From an uncultured Oscillospiraceae bacterium (GTDB lineage: Bacteria; Bacillota; Clostridia; Oscillospirales; Ruminococcaceae), in NCBI GenBank assembly GCA_900540595.1, contig UQGL01000013.1, positions 1 to 64,000 of the forward strand: a stretch of 64,000 bases of DNA, in the 5' to 3' direction. Each line of letters opens with the position of its first letter. Position 1 is the first letter of the stretch. Positions 1-8,515 of this stretch are shown piece after piece. The notes beneath the pieces are model-generated. The model ran no database searches. It had not been told where the DNA came from and saw only the letters and a list, made by a program, of their open reading frames with translations. A program made the position numbers and the translations under genes.

Positions 1-23
1 AGTTGAGCGGAGCGAAACTGGGG

Positions 24-342
24 TAGTGAGCAATGCTTGCCCCTGCGGGGCAAGCGCCCCGAACCCCCGCAGGGATAAACTTCTTATTGCCCTGTAGGGG
101 CCGGGCATGCCCGGCCCGCAACTTACCGTCAAATCCCTTTTACGGTCAATCCGTAGGGGAGGGATTCATCCCTCCCGGGCACTTTCCGCTGCCGCAAACG
201 GCCACGGCGGCCAGAGGGCTGGCCGCCCTACGCATGACCCGGGAAGGACTGCTGACCTGCGGGGCGTCGAGGACGCCGCCCCCTACAATCGTTGCGCCAA
301 CTCTCCGGCTATTTGTAGTGGCCGGGCATGCCCGGCCCGCAG
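24..342. repeat. Cluster of family A palindromic repeats
   Basis: This gene-free stretch is packed with short palindromes of the TGTAGGGGC type. Clear copies lie at about 93-120 (arms CCGGGCATGCCCGG), 151-179 (GGGAGGGATTCATCCCTCCC), 199-232, 251-288 and 315-341. The same arms recur elsewhere in the window. No convincing coding sequence is visible: the short open frames here are made of repeat sequence. Confidence 0.75.
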
Positions 343-390
343 TTTTGCCATAAGTACCCGCTTATCCTTACAAACTGGAATTTTGGCAAG

Positions 391-424
391 AAAAAAGCAG
401 TCAATCCTAAAGACTAACTGCTTT
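391..424 (-). terminator. Rho-independent terminator of the YcxB-like gene
   Basis: Read on the minus strand, AAAGCAGT at 424-417 pairs with ACTGCTTT at 401-394 and runs into a T tract (391-396). It lies 33 bases beyond the stop of the minus-strand gene. Confidence 0.65.
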
Positions 425-456
425 GTGTGTAGGGATATGAAGTTGTGAACTGGAAT

Positions 457-972
457 TTACATTTTGACATTATTTAACAATAGTTGAGTCAATTCTTCTA
501 ACTCCCCAGTAGACAAATCATTTTTATCTATCAAAACCATTTTATTATCTTTTCGTTTAACATATATATACTGCCCCATAGTACCGTACTCTTTAAATGC
601 AGTCCAATAATTTTTGCTATATCCCATCTGGGAAATTGTTTCTATCCCTTCAGCGTCAAAATGATACTCTACAATTCCAGTACGAAAAGACTTATCTAAG
701 AGTAACTCCGCTTTTTTCAATACAAATTTTTGAAAAGACTTTGCATTAAACGCAAGAAGCAGACAAACTATTCCAAGCACCATATAGATATACCATAAAA
801 TAGCAGGAGAATTTATAATTAAAAATATGCTACTAAAAATAATGACGATACCCAAAATCATCAGAAGCGGAACCGCTATCTTACGCTTGCGAACATTTCC
901 TTTACTTTCCAAAGCAATTTTAATTGCAGTTTCTTTTTTTTCATCACTTAAATTCATACAATATTTAACCAC
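457..972 (-). CDS. YcxB-like membrane protein, AT-rich
   Basis: A 171-residue protein with two adjacent hydrophobic segments near the N-terminus (about residues 33-75) and a soluble C-terminal part (residues about 90-171). The layout and the C-terminal pattern (a YHF..EGIE strand, then a Y-TAFKEY-like segment and a YVKRKDNK strand) resemble YcxB-family proteins of unknown function. I place the start at the GTG at 972, because AGGTGG lies 7 bases before it; the GTG at 996 would put that site inside the gene. The base composition is far more AT-rich than every neighbour, and the gene is isolated between terminators, which suggests acquisition by transfer. Function unknown. Confidence 0.6.
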   Translation of the reverse strand: MVKYCMNLSDEKKETAIKIALESKGNVRKRKIAVPLLMILGIVIIFSSIFLIINSPAILWYIYMVLGIVCLLLAFNAKSFQKFVLKKAELLLDKSFRTGIVEYHFDAEGIETISQMGYSKNYWTAFKEYGTMGQYIYVKRKDNKMVLIDKNDLSTGELEELTQLLLNNVKM

Positions 973-1035
973 AAAATTACCACCTTTACTTTTCACAGTT
1001 CTATAAATTCCGATTTGTCCTCCTAATCATATCAC

Positions 1036-1070
1036 AAAAAAGCGCCCATGCCAAAACCCGGCATGGGCGC
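1036..1070 (-). terminator. Rho-independent terminator of the ACT/PFL operon
   Basis: A perfect 11-bp stem (1042-1052 with 1060-1070, 7-base loop) is followed on the minus strand by six T (1036-1041). It starts 13 bases after the stop of the PFL gene. Confidence 0.9.
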
Positions 1071-1083
1071 TGCCTTTACTGCT

Positions 1084-2451
1084 TTAGTTCTTCAGCGCCT
1101 GCATCGGGGCGGGGATGCGGCCGCCGCGGTGGATCATGACCGCAGGGCTGTACTGGCTGATCGGCATGATGGGCGCGTGCCCCAGCAGACCGCCGAAGTC
1201 CAGCACGTCGCCGGCTTTGTGGCCGATGGCGGGGATAACGCGCACAGCAGTGGTCTTGCTGTTCACCATGCCGATGGCGGCCTCATCCGCGATCAGGCCG
1301 CTGATGACCTCGGCGGAGGTATCACCGGGGATGACCACCATGTCGATGCCGACCGAGCAGACCGCTGTCATTGCCTCAAGCTTTTCCAGTGTCAGGCTGC
1401 CGCAGTTGGCGGCGTTGATCATGCCGTCATCCTCCGACACGGGGATGAACGCGCCGGACAGGCCGCCTACATGGTTGGACGCCATGACGCCGCCCTTCTT
1501 GACGGCATCGTTCAGCAGGGCCAGACAGGCCGTGGTGCCGCAGCAGCCGCAGCTCTCCAGACCCATCTCCTCCAGAATGTTCGCCACGCTGTCGCCGATG
1601 GCGGGCGTGGGTGCCAGCGACAGGTCAATGATACCGGCCGGCACACCCAGCCGCTCACTGGCAAGGTTTGCCACCAGCTGGCCCAGACGGGTGATCTTGA
1701 AGGCGGTGCGCTTGACCAGCTCGGCCACCTCGTCCATCGGGGCGTCCTTCGGCAGCTTGGCCAGCGCGGCGCGCACGGCACCCGGGCCGGAAACGCCGAC
1801 ATGGATCTCGCAGTCCGGCTCGCCCGCGCCGTGGAACGCGCCCGCCATAAACGGGTTGTCCTCGGGCGCATTGCAGAAGACGACCAGCTTGGCATCGCCC
1901 ATGCACATGTTGTCCTTCGTCAGCTCGGCGGTCTCACGCACGACCTCGCCCATCAGTTTGACGGCGTCCATGTTGATGCCGGACTTGGTGGAACCAATAT
2001 TGACGCTGGAGCATACAATATCGGTCTCGGCCAGTGCGCGGGGGATCGCGGCGATCAGCCGCTTGTCGCCCGCAGAAAAGCCCTTATGCACCAGCGCGCC
2101 GAAGCCGCCGATGAAGTTGACCCCCACAGCCTTGGCGGCGCGGTCCAGCGTTTTGGCGTACTGCACAGGGTCGGCATCGGGCGCGGCGCCCAGCAGCATG
2201 GCAATGGGCGTTACGCTGATGCGCTTGTTGACGATGGGGATGCCGTACTCCTCGCTGATGCCGTTCACAACAGGGACGAGATTGCCCGCGAGGCGGGTGA
2301 TCTTGTTGTAGATCTTCTCGCACGCCTTGTCAGGGTCCGGGTCGATGCAGTCCAGCAGGCTGATACCCATCGTGACGGTGCGGACATCGAGATTCTCAGC
2401 GGTGAGCATCTCGATCGTTTCCATAATGTCGCGGCTGTTGATGATCCTCAT
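1084..2451 (-). CDS. PFL family protein (UPF0210/DUF711)
   Basis: A 455-residue protein matching the UPF0210 (DUF711, 'PFL-like') family over its full usual length of about 450. Recognisable stretches include the N-terminal [22 protein letters not shown] at about residue 115 and a cysteine-rich [15 protein letters not shown] near residue 300. The family is distantly related to pyruvate formate-lyase-like folds, but no catalytic role is established and no glycyl-radical motif is visible. It lies 12 bases after the ACT-domain gene, an arrangement seen in many Firmicutes, so the two are almost certainly cotranscribed from the promoter near 2821 and end at the terminator at 1036. Confidence 0.9.
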   Translation of the reverse strand: MRIINSRDIMETIEMLTAENLDVRTVTMGISLLDCIDPDPDKACEKIYNKITRLAGNLVPVVNGISEEYGIPIVNKRISVTPIAMLLGAAPDADPVQYAKTLDRAAKAVGVNFIGGFGALVHKGFSAGDKRLIAAIPRALAETDIVCSSVNIGSTKSGINMDAVKLMGEVVRETAELTKDNMCMGDAKLVVFCNAPEDNPFMAGAFHGAGEPDCEIHVGVSGPGAVRAALAKLPKDAPMDEVAELVKRTAFKITRLGQLVANLASERLGVPAGIIDLSLAPTPAIGDSVANILEEMGLESCGCCGTTACLALLNDAVKKGGVMASNHVGGLSGAFIPVSEDDGMINAANCGSLTLEKLEAMTAVCSVGIDMVVIPGDTSAEVISGLIADEAAIGMVNSKTTAVRVIPAIGHKAGDVLDFGGLLGHAPIMPISQYSPAVMIHRGGRIPAPMQALKN

Positions 2452-2463
2452 AGCGCAGCCCCC

Positions 2464-2733
2464 TTAAATCGTGTGCATGGCGTCAAAGACTTCCTGACGG
2501 GTCACAGTGACCTGCATACCCATCTCCTTGCCCAGCGCAGTAAAGCGGTCGCGCACAGCGGCGGCCTCGGCAGTGGCCTTGCTCAGGTCCACCAGCATGA
2601 TCATGCAGAACATATCCTGCATGATGGACTGGGAGACATCCTCGATGTTGATGTTCAGCTCAGCGCAGACCGCGCTGACTTTGGCAACGACACCCACGGT
2701 GTCCCGGCCGATAACGGTGATAACAGCTTTCAT
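2464..2733 (-). CDS. ACT domain-containing protein (UPF0237)
   Basis: An 89-residue single ACT domain protein of the UPF0237 family (MKAVITVIGRD start, VGVVAKVSAVCAELNINI ligand-loop region). ACT domains bind small ligands, often amino acids, and regulate partners; this stand-alone form is commonly encoded next to the UPF0210 protein, as here. The start at 2733 follows a good ribosome site (GAGGGGG) with 8 bases of spacing; the reading frame is open further upstream, but only through repeat-like DNA. It is the first gene of the pair. Confidence 0.88.
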   Translation of the reverse strand: MKAVITVIGRDTVGVVAKVSAVCAELNINIEDVSQSIMQDMFCMIMLVDLSKATAEAAAVRDRFTALGKEMGMQVTVTRQEVFDAMHTI

Positions 2734-2820
2734 AATATGACCCCCTCTGAATACTGTCCGGCAGGGATGCAGGGGCGGCGTCCTCAACGCCCCGCCCCAG
2801 TGTTCAACCGGATTAGAGTT

Positions 2821-2849
2821 ATTATAACAAAGTTTGCAGTAGGAGTAAA
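2821..2849 (-). promoter_or_regulatory. Likely sigma-A promoter for the ACT/PFL operon
   Basis: On the minus strand TTTACT (2849-2844), a 17-base spacer and a perfect TATAAT (2826-2821) lie 88 bases before the ACT gene. A family A-like palindrome (about 2769-2803) sits in the leader. Confidence 0.6.
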
Positions 2850-2877
2850 GAATATAACGAAAAGTAATACTTTTTGA

Positions 2878-3105
2878 GCGGGCAGCTGCCTGCGGGGCGT
2901 CGGGGATGCCGCCCCCTACCGTAGTTCCGTAGGGGCGGATTCCATATCCGCCCGTGGGACTTGACGGCGGCGGTTACATCCGCGGCTTTTAGGCGAACAG
3001 CCAACAAGCTGCCGCTTTGTAGGGGCCGCACATGTGCGGCCCGCAACTGTACGGCGGACGACCGCTTGCCTTTCACGCGCGGGCCGGGCATGCCCGGCCC
3101 CTACA
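2878..3105. repeat. Cluster of family A palindromic repeats
   Basis: Four or more short palindromes follow one another: one ending GCCCCCTAC near 2922, one with CGGATTCCATATCCG arms at about 2932-2954, one with GCACATGTGC at about 3018-3044, and one with CCGGGCATGCCCGG ending CCCCTACA at 3105. Nothing else is seen between the ACT gene promoter and the MoxR gene. Confidence 0.75.
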
Positions 3106-3119
3106 GGGCGTCGGAAATG

Positions 3120-4655
3120 TCAAAACTCCGCCGAATGTTCCCCGGCGCGTACATCGTCCCGCTGCAGCTCGGCCAGCAGCTCGTCCTCGCCGCCCTGCAA
3201 AAGCAGCTTTTGGCTGTACTGCTCAAAGCGCTCGCAGTCGTTCTCGGCCAAAAACGGGGCCGAGTCGGGGCCAAGGGCCAGCTCGTTGACAAAGACGACC
3301 ATCTCCTGCCCGTCCTCAAACGCCTGCTCCATAAAGTCAAAGGCAAATTCCAGCGCGTTCGCGGCGGCGGAAACAGCCTCCTCGCGGCGCTGTACCTGAC
3401 TGTTGAAGCCGCTGCGCACCGTGTCGAACGCATCGTCCGGGTCCAGCCCGTTGTCAAGCTGGCGGCCCCACGCTGTCAGCAGGGCAACGGTGCGGGTGCG
3501 GGCGGCGGCCTCATCGGGCAGCAGGCTGCCGGCACTCTTGTCGGCCTCCAGCCGCTCGCGGTAGCGGTCGCGCTGCTCGGCAAACAGGTCGGCAGGGTCC
3601 GCCCCGGTCTGCTGGCCCAGCGCCCGCTTAAAGCTGCGCAGCTGCTGGTAGCAGGCGTCCGTCACAGCACCGGCGGCGCGTGCGGCGGCAAAGCGGGTGT
3701 TCAGCCCTGCCAGCAGCAGACTTACCAGACTGATGCGCTCATCGAAGCCGGCGTCCATCGCGCGGGCAACCACGGCGTCAAACGGCTTGCCCTGCAGAAT
3801 ATCCTCGACACCGTAGTCCTGATGATACTTGCGGTACAGCACCCAGTAGGCGGCAAAATCCCGCGATACCTCGGGGTGGCGCAGGTATTGGGCAATCACG
3901 CCCTCGTCCACGGGCAGCCCCAGCGTGTCGGCTGCCTGCAGATAGGCAGACAGATCCTCCCAGCCGCGCGCGGTCACGAACTGCACGCCGTCCACATCGG
4001 TCTCGATCTTGTAAAAGTGCTGGGGGCGCAGCTCCAGATAGGCGGTCACGGCGGGGTGCAGCCGGTGGGCGCGGGCATAGTCCTGCCAGACGCTCAGCTT
4101 CGGCTCAATGTCGATGCGCCGCACACGGTCGAGCGTTACAAGGTCAAACTCCCGCACGCTCTTGTTGTACTCCGGCGGGTTGCCGGCGGCCACGATGACC
4201 CACCCCTCCGGCACGGCCTGATTGCCGAAGGTCTTGCACTGCAGGAACTGCAGCATTGTGGGGGCCAGCGTCTCGCTGACGCAGTTGATCTCATCAATAA
4301 ACAGGATGCCGTGCTGCTTGCCGGTGCGCTCCATCGCAGCGTATACGCTGGCGATGATCTCGCTCATCGTGTACTCGGTCACGCTGCGGGTCTTGCCGCC
4401 GAAATTCCGCTCCCGGATAAAGGGCAGGCCAACGGCGCTCTGCCGCGTGTGGTGGGTGATGGTGTAAGCCACCAGCGCAATATCGCACTCCTGCGCGATC
4501 TGCTCCATGATCTGGGTCTTGCCGACACCCGGCGGGCCCATCAGCAGGATGGGGCGCTGCCGCACGGGCGGTATCAGCGGGCGGCCGATGTCATCCGCTG
4601 CCAGATACGCCTGCACGGCGCGTTTGATTTCCTCTTTGGCGCGTTGAATATCCAT
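3120..4655 (-). CDS. MoxR-like AAA+ ATPase
   Basis: A 511-residue AAA+ ATPase of the AAA_5/MoxR type. Walker A GPPGVGKT is at residues 40-47, Walker B ILFIDEIN at 117-124, a sensor 1 asparagine in AAGNPPEYN near 159, and a likely arginine finger in LDRVRR near 175-180. The C-terminal half (about 260-511) is helical, acidic and family-specific. The gene lies directly after the VWA protein gene, with 3 bases between them, the usual pairing of MoxR ATPases with VWA partners, in which the ATPase is thought to remodel or load cofactor into client proteins. The clients cannot be deduced from the window. Confidence 0.88.
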   Translation of the reverse strand: MDIQRAKEEIKRAVQAYLAADDIGRPLIPPVRQRPILLMGPPGVGKTQIMEQIAQECDIALVAYTITHHTRQSAVGLPFIRERNFGGKTRSVTEYTMSEIIASVYAAMERTGKQHGILFIDEINCVSETLAPTMLQFLQCKTFGNQAVPEGWVIVAAGNPPEYNKSVREFDLVTLDRVRRIDIEPKLSVWQDYARAHRLHPAVTAYLELRPQHFYKIETDVDGVQFVTARGWEDLSAYLQAADTLGLPVDEGVIAQYLRHPEVSRDFAAYWVLYRKYHQDYGVEDILQGKPFDAVVARAMDAGFDERISLVSLLLAGLNTRFAAARAAGAVTDACYQQLRSFKRALGQQTGADPADLFAEQRDRYRERLEADKSAGSLLPDEAAARTRTVALLTAWGRQLDNGLDPDDAFDTVRSGFNSQVQRREEAVSAAANALEFAFDFMEQAFEDGQEMVVFVNELALGPDSAPFLAENDCERFEQYSQKLLLQGGEDELLAELQRDDVRAGEHSAEF

Positions 4656-4658
4656 AGT

Positions 4659-5984
4659 TCATCGTCCTTTCGGGTCGGTGTCGGGGGCAAATTCCTCCGG
4701 CTGCAAAACCAGGCGCATGGCCCAGGGGGGCACATCGGGCGGCGGGGTGCCGTCCTCCAAAAACAGAAAAGCAACCTCAAACGGCGGGCGCTTGGCCGGG
4801 TAGATGCCCTTGCCATCGGTAAAGTAAAGCACGCCCTGCAGGTCGCGCAGCGCCCCCTCGCGGCGCAGCTCGGCAATGCGGGCAAACGCGGGGCGGAAGT
4901 CCGTTCCGCCGCCGCCCACCAGCGTGAACCGGGCAGTGTAGCGGTCCAGCGCGTCCAGATCGGTGAGCCATGTTTCCTCGCGCACGGCGTTGTCCGCCTG
5001 CATGACAAGGATGCGGCATTTGCGGAAAAAGCTGTCCTGACTGGTCAGCAGGGCAAAGGTCTCTTTCAGAAAGGACTTTACCAGCTCACCGGCGGTGGAC
5101 TCGCTGGTGTCCACAACAATGACGAAGTCGCGTATCTTTTTCACCTCGCGGCTTTCCAGCGGCTCGATCAGCGGCAGCTTGCCGTAGGTGCGCAGGCCGT
5201 AGCTGTAAAAGCCAAGGTCAAACTCATCGGGGTCAAGGTGCGGCTCCTCATGCCAGACGGAGAACCGGCGCAAAAAATCCTTGTAGGTGCGGCGGCTGCG
5301 CCCGGCCTGCAGCTGTGCCTGCAGTGCCTGCGCGGTGGTGTCCTGCCCGGCGCGGCGGCCGTTTTCCTCCATGCTTAGCTCTGTCTGGCGGCCCAGATCC
5401 TCCCACTGCCTGCCCTGCATCTGGGCTTCGGGGCTGTCGGGGTCGGCAGGCCACAGGCGGTGGCTGTCGGTATAAAATTCCCGCTGCCACTTGTTCAGGG
5501 TGTCGGCATCGGTTTTTGCCAGCACGCGGTAGATCGGCCCGGCGGCCAAAAACCGGCATTGTGCGCGCAGCTGCGCATAGCATTGCTGCCGCACCCAGCC
5601 GATGGGGCGCTTTGCGGCGGGGGTGTTCAGGGCGTCCAGCGTGCTTTCCACCGCAATATCGCAGGCGAGGCCCCACAGGTCGGGGTCGCGCTTGTCCCGC
5701 AGCCAGAGATGGCGGAAGATGCAGTGGAACAGGCTGTGTAGGTAGGCGCGGGGCAGATACCGGCGGTTTTTGCGGTAGGTGTCCAGCAGCCATGCGGTGG
5801 GGTAGTACAGCCGCCCGCCGTCCGTGGCAAAGCTGCCGCCGCTCTGCTGCGGGGCAGGGGGCAGCGCACCCAGCGCCGCAGTCAGGTAGCGCTGGTCCAG
5901 ATACAGCTCACCGCGCAGCTGCTCCATCACCCGCCGTGCCATGGTCTGCTCCCACTCGGTCTGGGTCTGGATATGCTTGGACAT
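4659..5984 (-). CDS. DUF2201 metallopeptidase-like/VWA protein
   Basis: A 441-residue protein with the DUF2201 layout: an N-terminal putative metallopeptidase-like domain with HSLFHCIFRH at residues 83-92 and D109/E113 behind it, then a C-terminal VWA-like domain with a MIDAS-type DTSES near residue 291. The central part is charged (TYKDFLRRF). The start at 5984 follows AGAAGGTG with 7 bases of spacing; the frame upstream is open but consists of palindromic repeats. It is the first gene of the MoxR-VWA pair. The HxxxH lacks the usual following glutamate, so peptidase activity is doubtful. Confidence 0.83.
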   Translation of the reverse strand: MSKHIQTQTEWEQTMARRVMEQLRGELYLDQRYLTAALGALPPAPQQSGGSFATDGGRLYYPTAWLLDTYRKNRRYLPRAYLHSLFHCIFRHLWLRDKRDPDLWGLACDIAVESTLDALNTPAAKRPIGWVRQQCYAQLRAQCRFLAAGPIYRVLAKTDADTLNKWQREFYTDSHRLWPADPDSPEAQMQGRQWEDLGRQTELSMEENGRRAGQDTTAQALQAQLQAGRSRRTYKDFLRRFSVWHEEPHLDPDEFDLGFYSYGLRTYGKLPLIEPLESREVKKIRDFVIVVDTSESTAGELVKSFLKETFALLTSQDSFFRKCRILVMQADNAVREETWLTDLDALDRYTARFTLVGGGGTDFRPAFARIAELRREGALRDLQGVLYFTDGKGIYPAKRPPFEVAFLFLEDGTPPPDVPPWAMRLVLQPEEFAPDTDPKGR

Positions 5985-6009
5985 TAAGACACCTTCTTTC
6001 ACTGCTGAA

Positions 6010-6244
6010 TGTAGGGGCCGGGCACCTTCCGCCGCCGCAAGCGGCCGCGGTGGCCAGAGGGCTGGCCGCCCTACGACCCCACTTAAAAACCCGTGCGTAG
6101 GGCGGGGTGCCCTCACCCCGCCGAAGCTTACCGCCAAATCCCGTTTCCCCATCGCCGCCCTGTAGGGGCCGGGCATGCCCGGCCCGCAGCTTACCGCCAT
6201 ATCCTTTTTACAATCAATCCGTAGGGGAGGGATTCATCCCCGCC
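6010..6244. repeat. Cluster of family A palindromic repeats
   Basis: Successive copies lie at about 6010-6076 (two TGTAGGG-type ends facing each other around a GGCCAGAGGGCTGGCC arm), 6095-6123 (GGGGTGCCCTCACCCC), 6162-6188 (CCGGGCATGCCCGG) and 6220-6244. They fill the 276 bases between the LRR gene and the DUF2201 gene. Confidence 0.72.
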
Positions 6245-6260
6245 GACCCCTGCAACGGCG

Positions 6261-7160
6261 CTACAGGTCATCAAAGCTGTATGATTTTTTCGCTCGTTTG
6301 GCGCGGCCCAACAAAATCGCGGCCCCGGCGCTCCAACCGGCGCGGGCGCAGTAGGCGGCGGCCTCGGCGGTGGGCAGCCCTAAGCCGACCAGCAGCCGCA
6401 GGGCGGCCTCGTCCCGGGTGTCGATGGCAAGGCGGAACGCAGCCGCCGGGTGGGCACGCAGGTAAAATTCATAGTCGGCGCGGGCCTGCCCGCCCAGCGC
6501 AAACGGCAGCACCAGCCGCCCCAGCGCCAGCCGGCAGAGCGCACCCTCGCCCTCGCCGACACAGGCCTGCGCAAAGGACGCATCGAACGCGGCGTAGTCC
6601 ACCGCACCGGCCGCCGTAAAGCATTGCCGCATCCGGTAGCCCTCGCCCTCAATGTTATGGTTGAAGATGTGCGCGGGCGTGTTCTCGTCAAGGAATTCGG
6701 AATATTCGGGGTAAAACAGCCGTGCGCCGTCAAATTCCGCGGTGATGTCGGCACTGATGGCCCCCAGCAGCTTTTTCAGGCCGGTGGGGGCATCGGGCGC
6801 GGCGCGCAGGCACAGCCGCGCAAGGCTGCGGCAGTTCGTGAACAGGTCGCTGCCCAGCCCCTCGACCCCGGCCCCAAGGCTGAGGCGGCGCAGGCGGCGG
6901 CAGTTGTAAAACGCTGCGCTGTGCAGGGTGCGCACTGTGTCGGGCAGGGTGACCTCCTCCACAAAATTGCCGGTGATCTCATGGGTGTCGGCCCCGCTGC
7001 GCCGCGCCCCGGCCTTGACCGGCTTGTCGGCAAAGCAGTACGGCCCAATCTCGGTGACAGGCAGACCCTCCACGGTTTCCGGCACGGCAGGGCAGGGGCT
7101 GTCCCCCAGCACCCGCAGCACCCGGGCCCCCGCAGCGCACGGCTCCCATATAATCGACAT
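6261..7160 (-). CDS. BspA-type leucine-rich-repeat protein
   Basis: A 299-residue protein whose first half has LRR_5/BspA-type repeats: VPETVEGLPVTEIGPYCFA, EEVTLPDTVRTLHSAAFYNC, LRRLSLGAGVEGLGSDLFTNC and LARLCLRAAP. The second half (about 150-299) is alanine-rich and helical without a family I recognise. No signal peptide or membrane segment is seen, so it is probably cytoplasmic, unlike the secreted BspA proteins. The start at 7160 follows AAAGGAG with 7 bases of spacing. It is separated from the DUF2201 gene only by repeats, but a functional link is not shown. Confidence 0.72.
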   Translation of the reverse strand: MSIIWEPCAAGARVLRVLGDSPCPAVPETVEGLPVTEIGPYCFADKPVKAGARRSGADTHEITGNFVEEVTLPDTVRTLHSAAFYNCRRLRRLSLGAGVEGLGSDLFTNCRSLARLCLRAAPDAPTGLKKLLGAISADITAEFDGARLFYPEYSEFLDENTPAHIFNHNIEGEGYRMRQCFTAAGAVDYAAFDASFAQACVGEGEGALCRLALGRLVLPFALGGQARADYEFYLRAHPAAAFRLAIDTRDEAALRLLVGLGLPTAEAAAYCARAGWSAGAAILLGRAKRAKKSYSFDDL

Positions 7161-7212
7161 GAAATCACTCCTTTACAGGGCATTATAGCATAGAACCCCC
7201 TTAAACGCAAAA

Positions 7213-7253
7213 GAAAAACCACTGCCGCCGCGCAGGAATTGCGGCGGCAGTGG
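7213..7253 (-). terminator. Second terminator after the pilin gene
   Basis: A perfect 13-bp stem (7219-7231 with 7241-7253) is followed on the minus strand by TTTTTCTTTT. It backs up the terminator at 7261 and separates the pilin gene from the LRR gene. Confidence 0.75.
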
Positions 7254-7260
7254 CTGGCAC

Positions 7261-7292
7261 AAAAAAATCCCGCCACCGGTGAGGGTGGCGGG
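7261..7292 (-). terminator. Rho-independent terminator of the second pilin gene
   Basis: CCCGCCACC at 7269-7277 pairs with GGTGGCGGG at 7284-7292; on the minus strand the stem runs into A and seven T. It lies 16 bases past the pilin stop. Confidence 0.88.
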
Positions 7293-7308
7293 GAAAGATG
7301 ATGCGGGC

Positions 7309-7824
7309 TTAGGGGGTTGGGGAGCCAGTGGGATCAATATAAACAAAATTGCGTAAAGAATCGGCGCTCTTTTCGACTTTATAGCTCCCCGTGCCGCCGG
7401 CCTCACTGTCTGCAGTATAGGTACAGGTATAGGCGCCATTATCGTACCTCACGGTCTTTATATGGGCATCCCAAGTGATTTTTGCATCAAAGGTTGCCTT
7501 TGGATTGGAATCAAAAACCTCTGCTAATTTTTTGATTTCGGTGATGCGTATTCCTTCACTTAATAAATTTCCGTTATTAAAGTCATAATAGGTAAGCCAG
7601 TTATCCCAATCATCATCAGCCAAATTATTAAAACTGCCATAGGTTTCGGACGCCACCGTCTGGACAGCCATAACGACCATGCGGGTCTCGGCAACAATCT
7701 TTTTCTCTTTTGCCTTGTCGATGTACCCTGTCAGTGCTGGGACCAGCAGGGCGGCCAGTATGGCCAGAATGACTAATACCACAATCAGCTCAACAAGCGT
7801 AAAGCCTTTGTTTTTGTGCTTCAT
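7309..7824 (-). CDS. Type IV pilin-like protein (class III signal)
   Basis: A 171-residue prepilin-like protein: a short basic leader MKHKNKG, the cleavage/methylation motif G-FTLVEL with the +5 glutamate, and one long hydrophobic helix (about 8-30), then a soluble domain with a YTCTYT strand shared with the neighbouring pilin. It has its own promoter at 7890 and two terminators. A prepilin peptidase would cut after the glycine. No assembly ATPase, platform protein or peptidase gene is in the window, so the machine that uses it must lie elsewhere. It could be a pseudopilin of a secretion or DNA-uptake system. Confidence 0.82.
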   Translation of the reverse strand: MKHKNKGFTLVELIVVLVILAILAALLVPALTGYIDKAKEKKIVAETRMVVMAVQTVASETYGSFNNLADDDWDNWLTYYDFNNGNLLSEGIRITEIKKLAEVFDSNPKATFDAKITWDAHIKTVRYDNGAYTCTYTADSEAGGTGSYKVEKSADSLRNFVYIDPTGSPTP

Positions 7825-7889
7825 TTTATTTACCGGGCCTTTCTTGTGCTATTGCAAAGGAATCTGCGGTGCAGAATGTTATTTTATTA

Positions 7890-7918
7890 ACTATACCGTA
7901 AACAGGTATAATTGTCAA
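7890..7918 (-). promoter_or_regulatory. Sigma-A promoter of the second pilin gene
   Basis: On the minus strand TTGACA (7918-7913), 17 bases, then TATAGT (7895-7890). It lies 66 bases before the pilin start and downstream of the terminator of the first pilin gene, so the two pilins are transcribed separately. Confidence 0.78.
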
Positions 7919-7956
7919 GATAGCTTGGCATGGTGAGGACACCTTTCCATAGGAAT

Positions 7957-7983
7957 AAAAAAGCCCGATGCAAGGCATCGGGC
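7957..7983 (-). terminator. Rho-independent terminator of the first pilin gene
   Basis: GCCCGATGC (7963-7971) pairs with GCATCGGGC (7975-7983) around a 3-base loop; on the minus strand a run of T follows. Confidence 0.88.
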
Positions 7984-8005
7984 AAATAGCGAGATTCTAT
8001 GGGAA

Positions 8006-8431
8006 TTAAGAAACAACCTCATACTGACCATCGGCTTGGGTGTAAGTGCAAGTATGACCGTCCTGAACAACCGTGACGGACTCGACAATACCCTTTGCAG
8101 AAACTTTGATGTCGGCAGAGGTGATTTTGCCCTTGACTTCAGCGAGAGTTAATACAGAATCTAAAGTCGGAGTGGTGTCCGCATCGAGCTTATCACTGGC
8201 TTCAAAAGTTCCTACATCCGCTTTGCCATATGCCTCGGAAACCTCGGTCTGGGCGGCTAAAACAACCTGACGAGTTGTAGCAATGATTTTTTCCTTGTTT
8301 GCCTTGTCAATATATCCAGTCAGAGCGGGAATGAGCAGGGCAGCCAGAATGGCCAGGATGACCAGAACAACGATCAGCTCCACAAGTGTGAAGCCCTTCT
8401 TGTTCTTGAGGTTACGAATTTTCTCGAACAT
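8006..8431 (-). CDS. Type IV pilin-like protein (class III signal)
   Basis: A 141-residue prepilin-like protein with leader MFEKIRNLKNKKG and the motif FTLVELIVVLVILA, nearly identical over the N-terminal helix to the neighbouring pilin and ending in a comparable VQDGHTCTYT strand. The start at 8431 follows GGAGGAATTATT. The two genes encode almost the same N-terminal helix with many synonymous differences, so they are an old duplication rather than a recent one. The soluble domains differ in length (about 105 versus 135 residues). As with its neighbour, no assembly genes lie nearby. Confidence 0.84.
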   Translation of the reverse strand: MFEKIRNLKNKKGFTLVELIVVLVILAILAALLIPALTGYIDKANKEKIIATTRQVVLAAQTEVSEAYGKADVGTFEASDKLDADTTPTLDSVLTLAEVKGKITSADIKVSAKGIVESVTVVQDGHTCTYTQADGQYEVVS

Positions 8432-8487
8432 AATAATTCCTCCACAATTCATTTTGGGGGCACTCCACCCCTAATTGTCTTACTTCT

Positions 8488-8515
8488 AGTTTACCATGGT
8501 ATTTATTTTTTTCAA
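8488..8515 (-). promoter_or_regulatory. Likely promoter of the first pilin gene
   Basis: TTGAAA (8515-8510), 16 bases and TAAACT (8493-8488) on the minus strand, 57 bases before the pilin start. The region 8432-8785 between the divergent pilin and MATE genes holds only this promoter and the one at 8729. Confidence 0.55.

Noticed and set aside
24..342. A CRISPR array made of the regularly recurring palindromes
   Set aside because: Copies differ in arms, spacing is irregular, they occur singly across the window, and no cas gene is present.
2961..5378. An 805-codon plus-strand frame opposite the MoxR and DUF2201 genes
   Set aside because: Antisense to two genes with clear domains; it begins in palindromic repeats and shows no recognisable motif.
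6261..7160. The LRR protein as a secreted BspA-type adhesin
   Set aside because: No signal peptide, lipobox or membrane segment is visible in the 299 residues.
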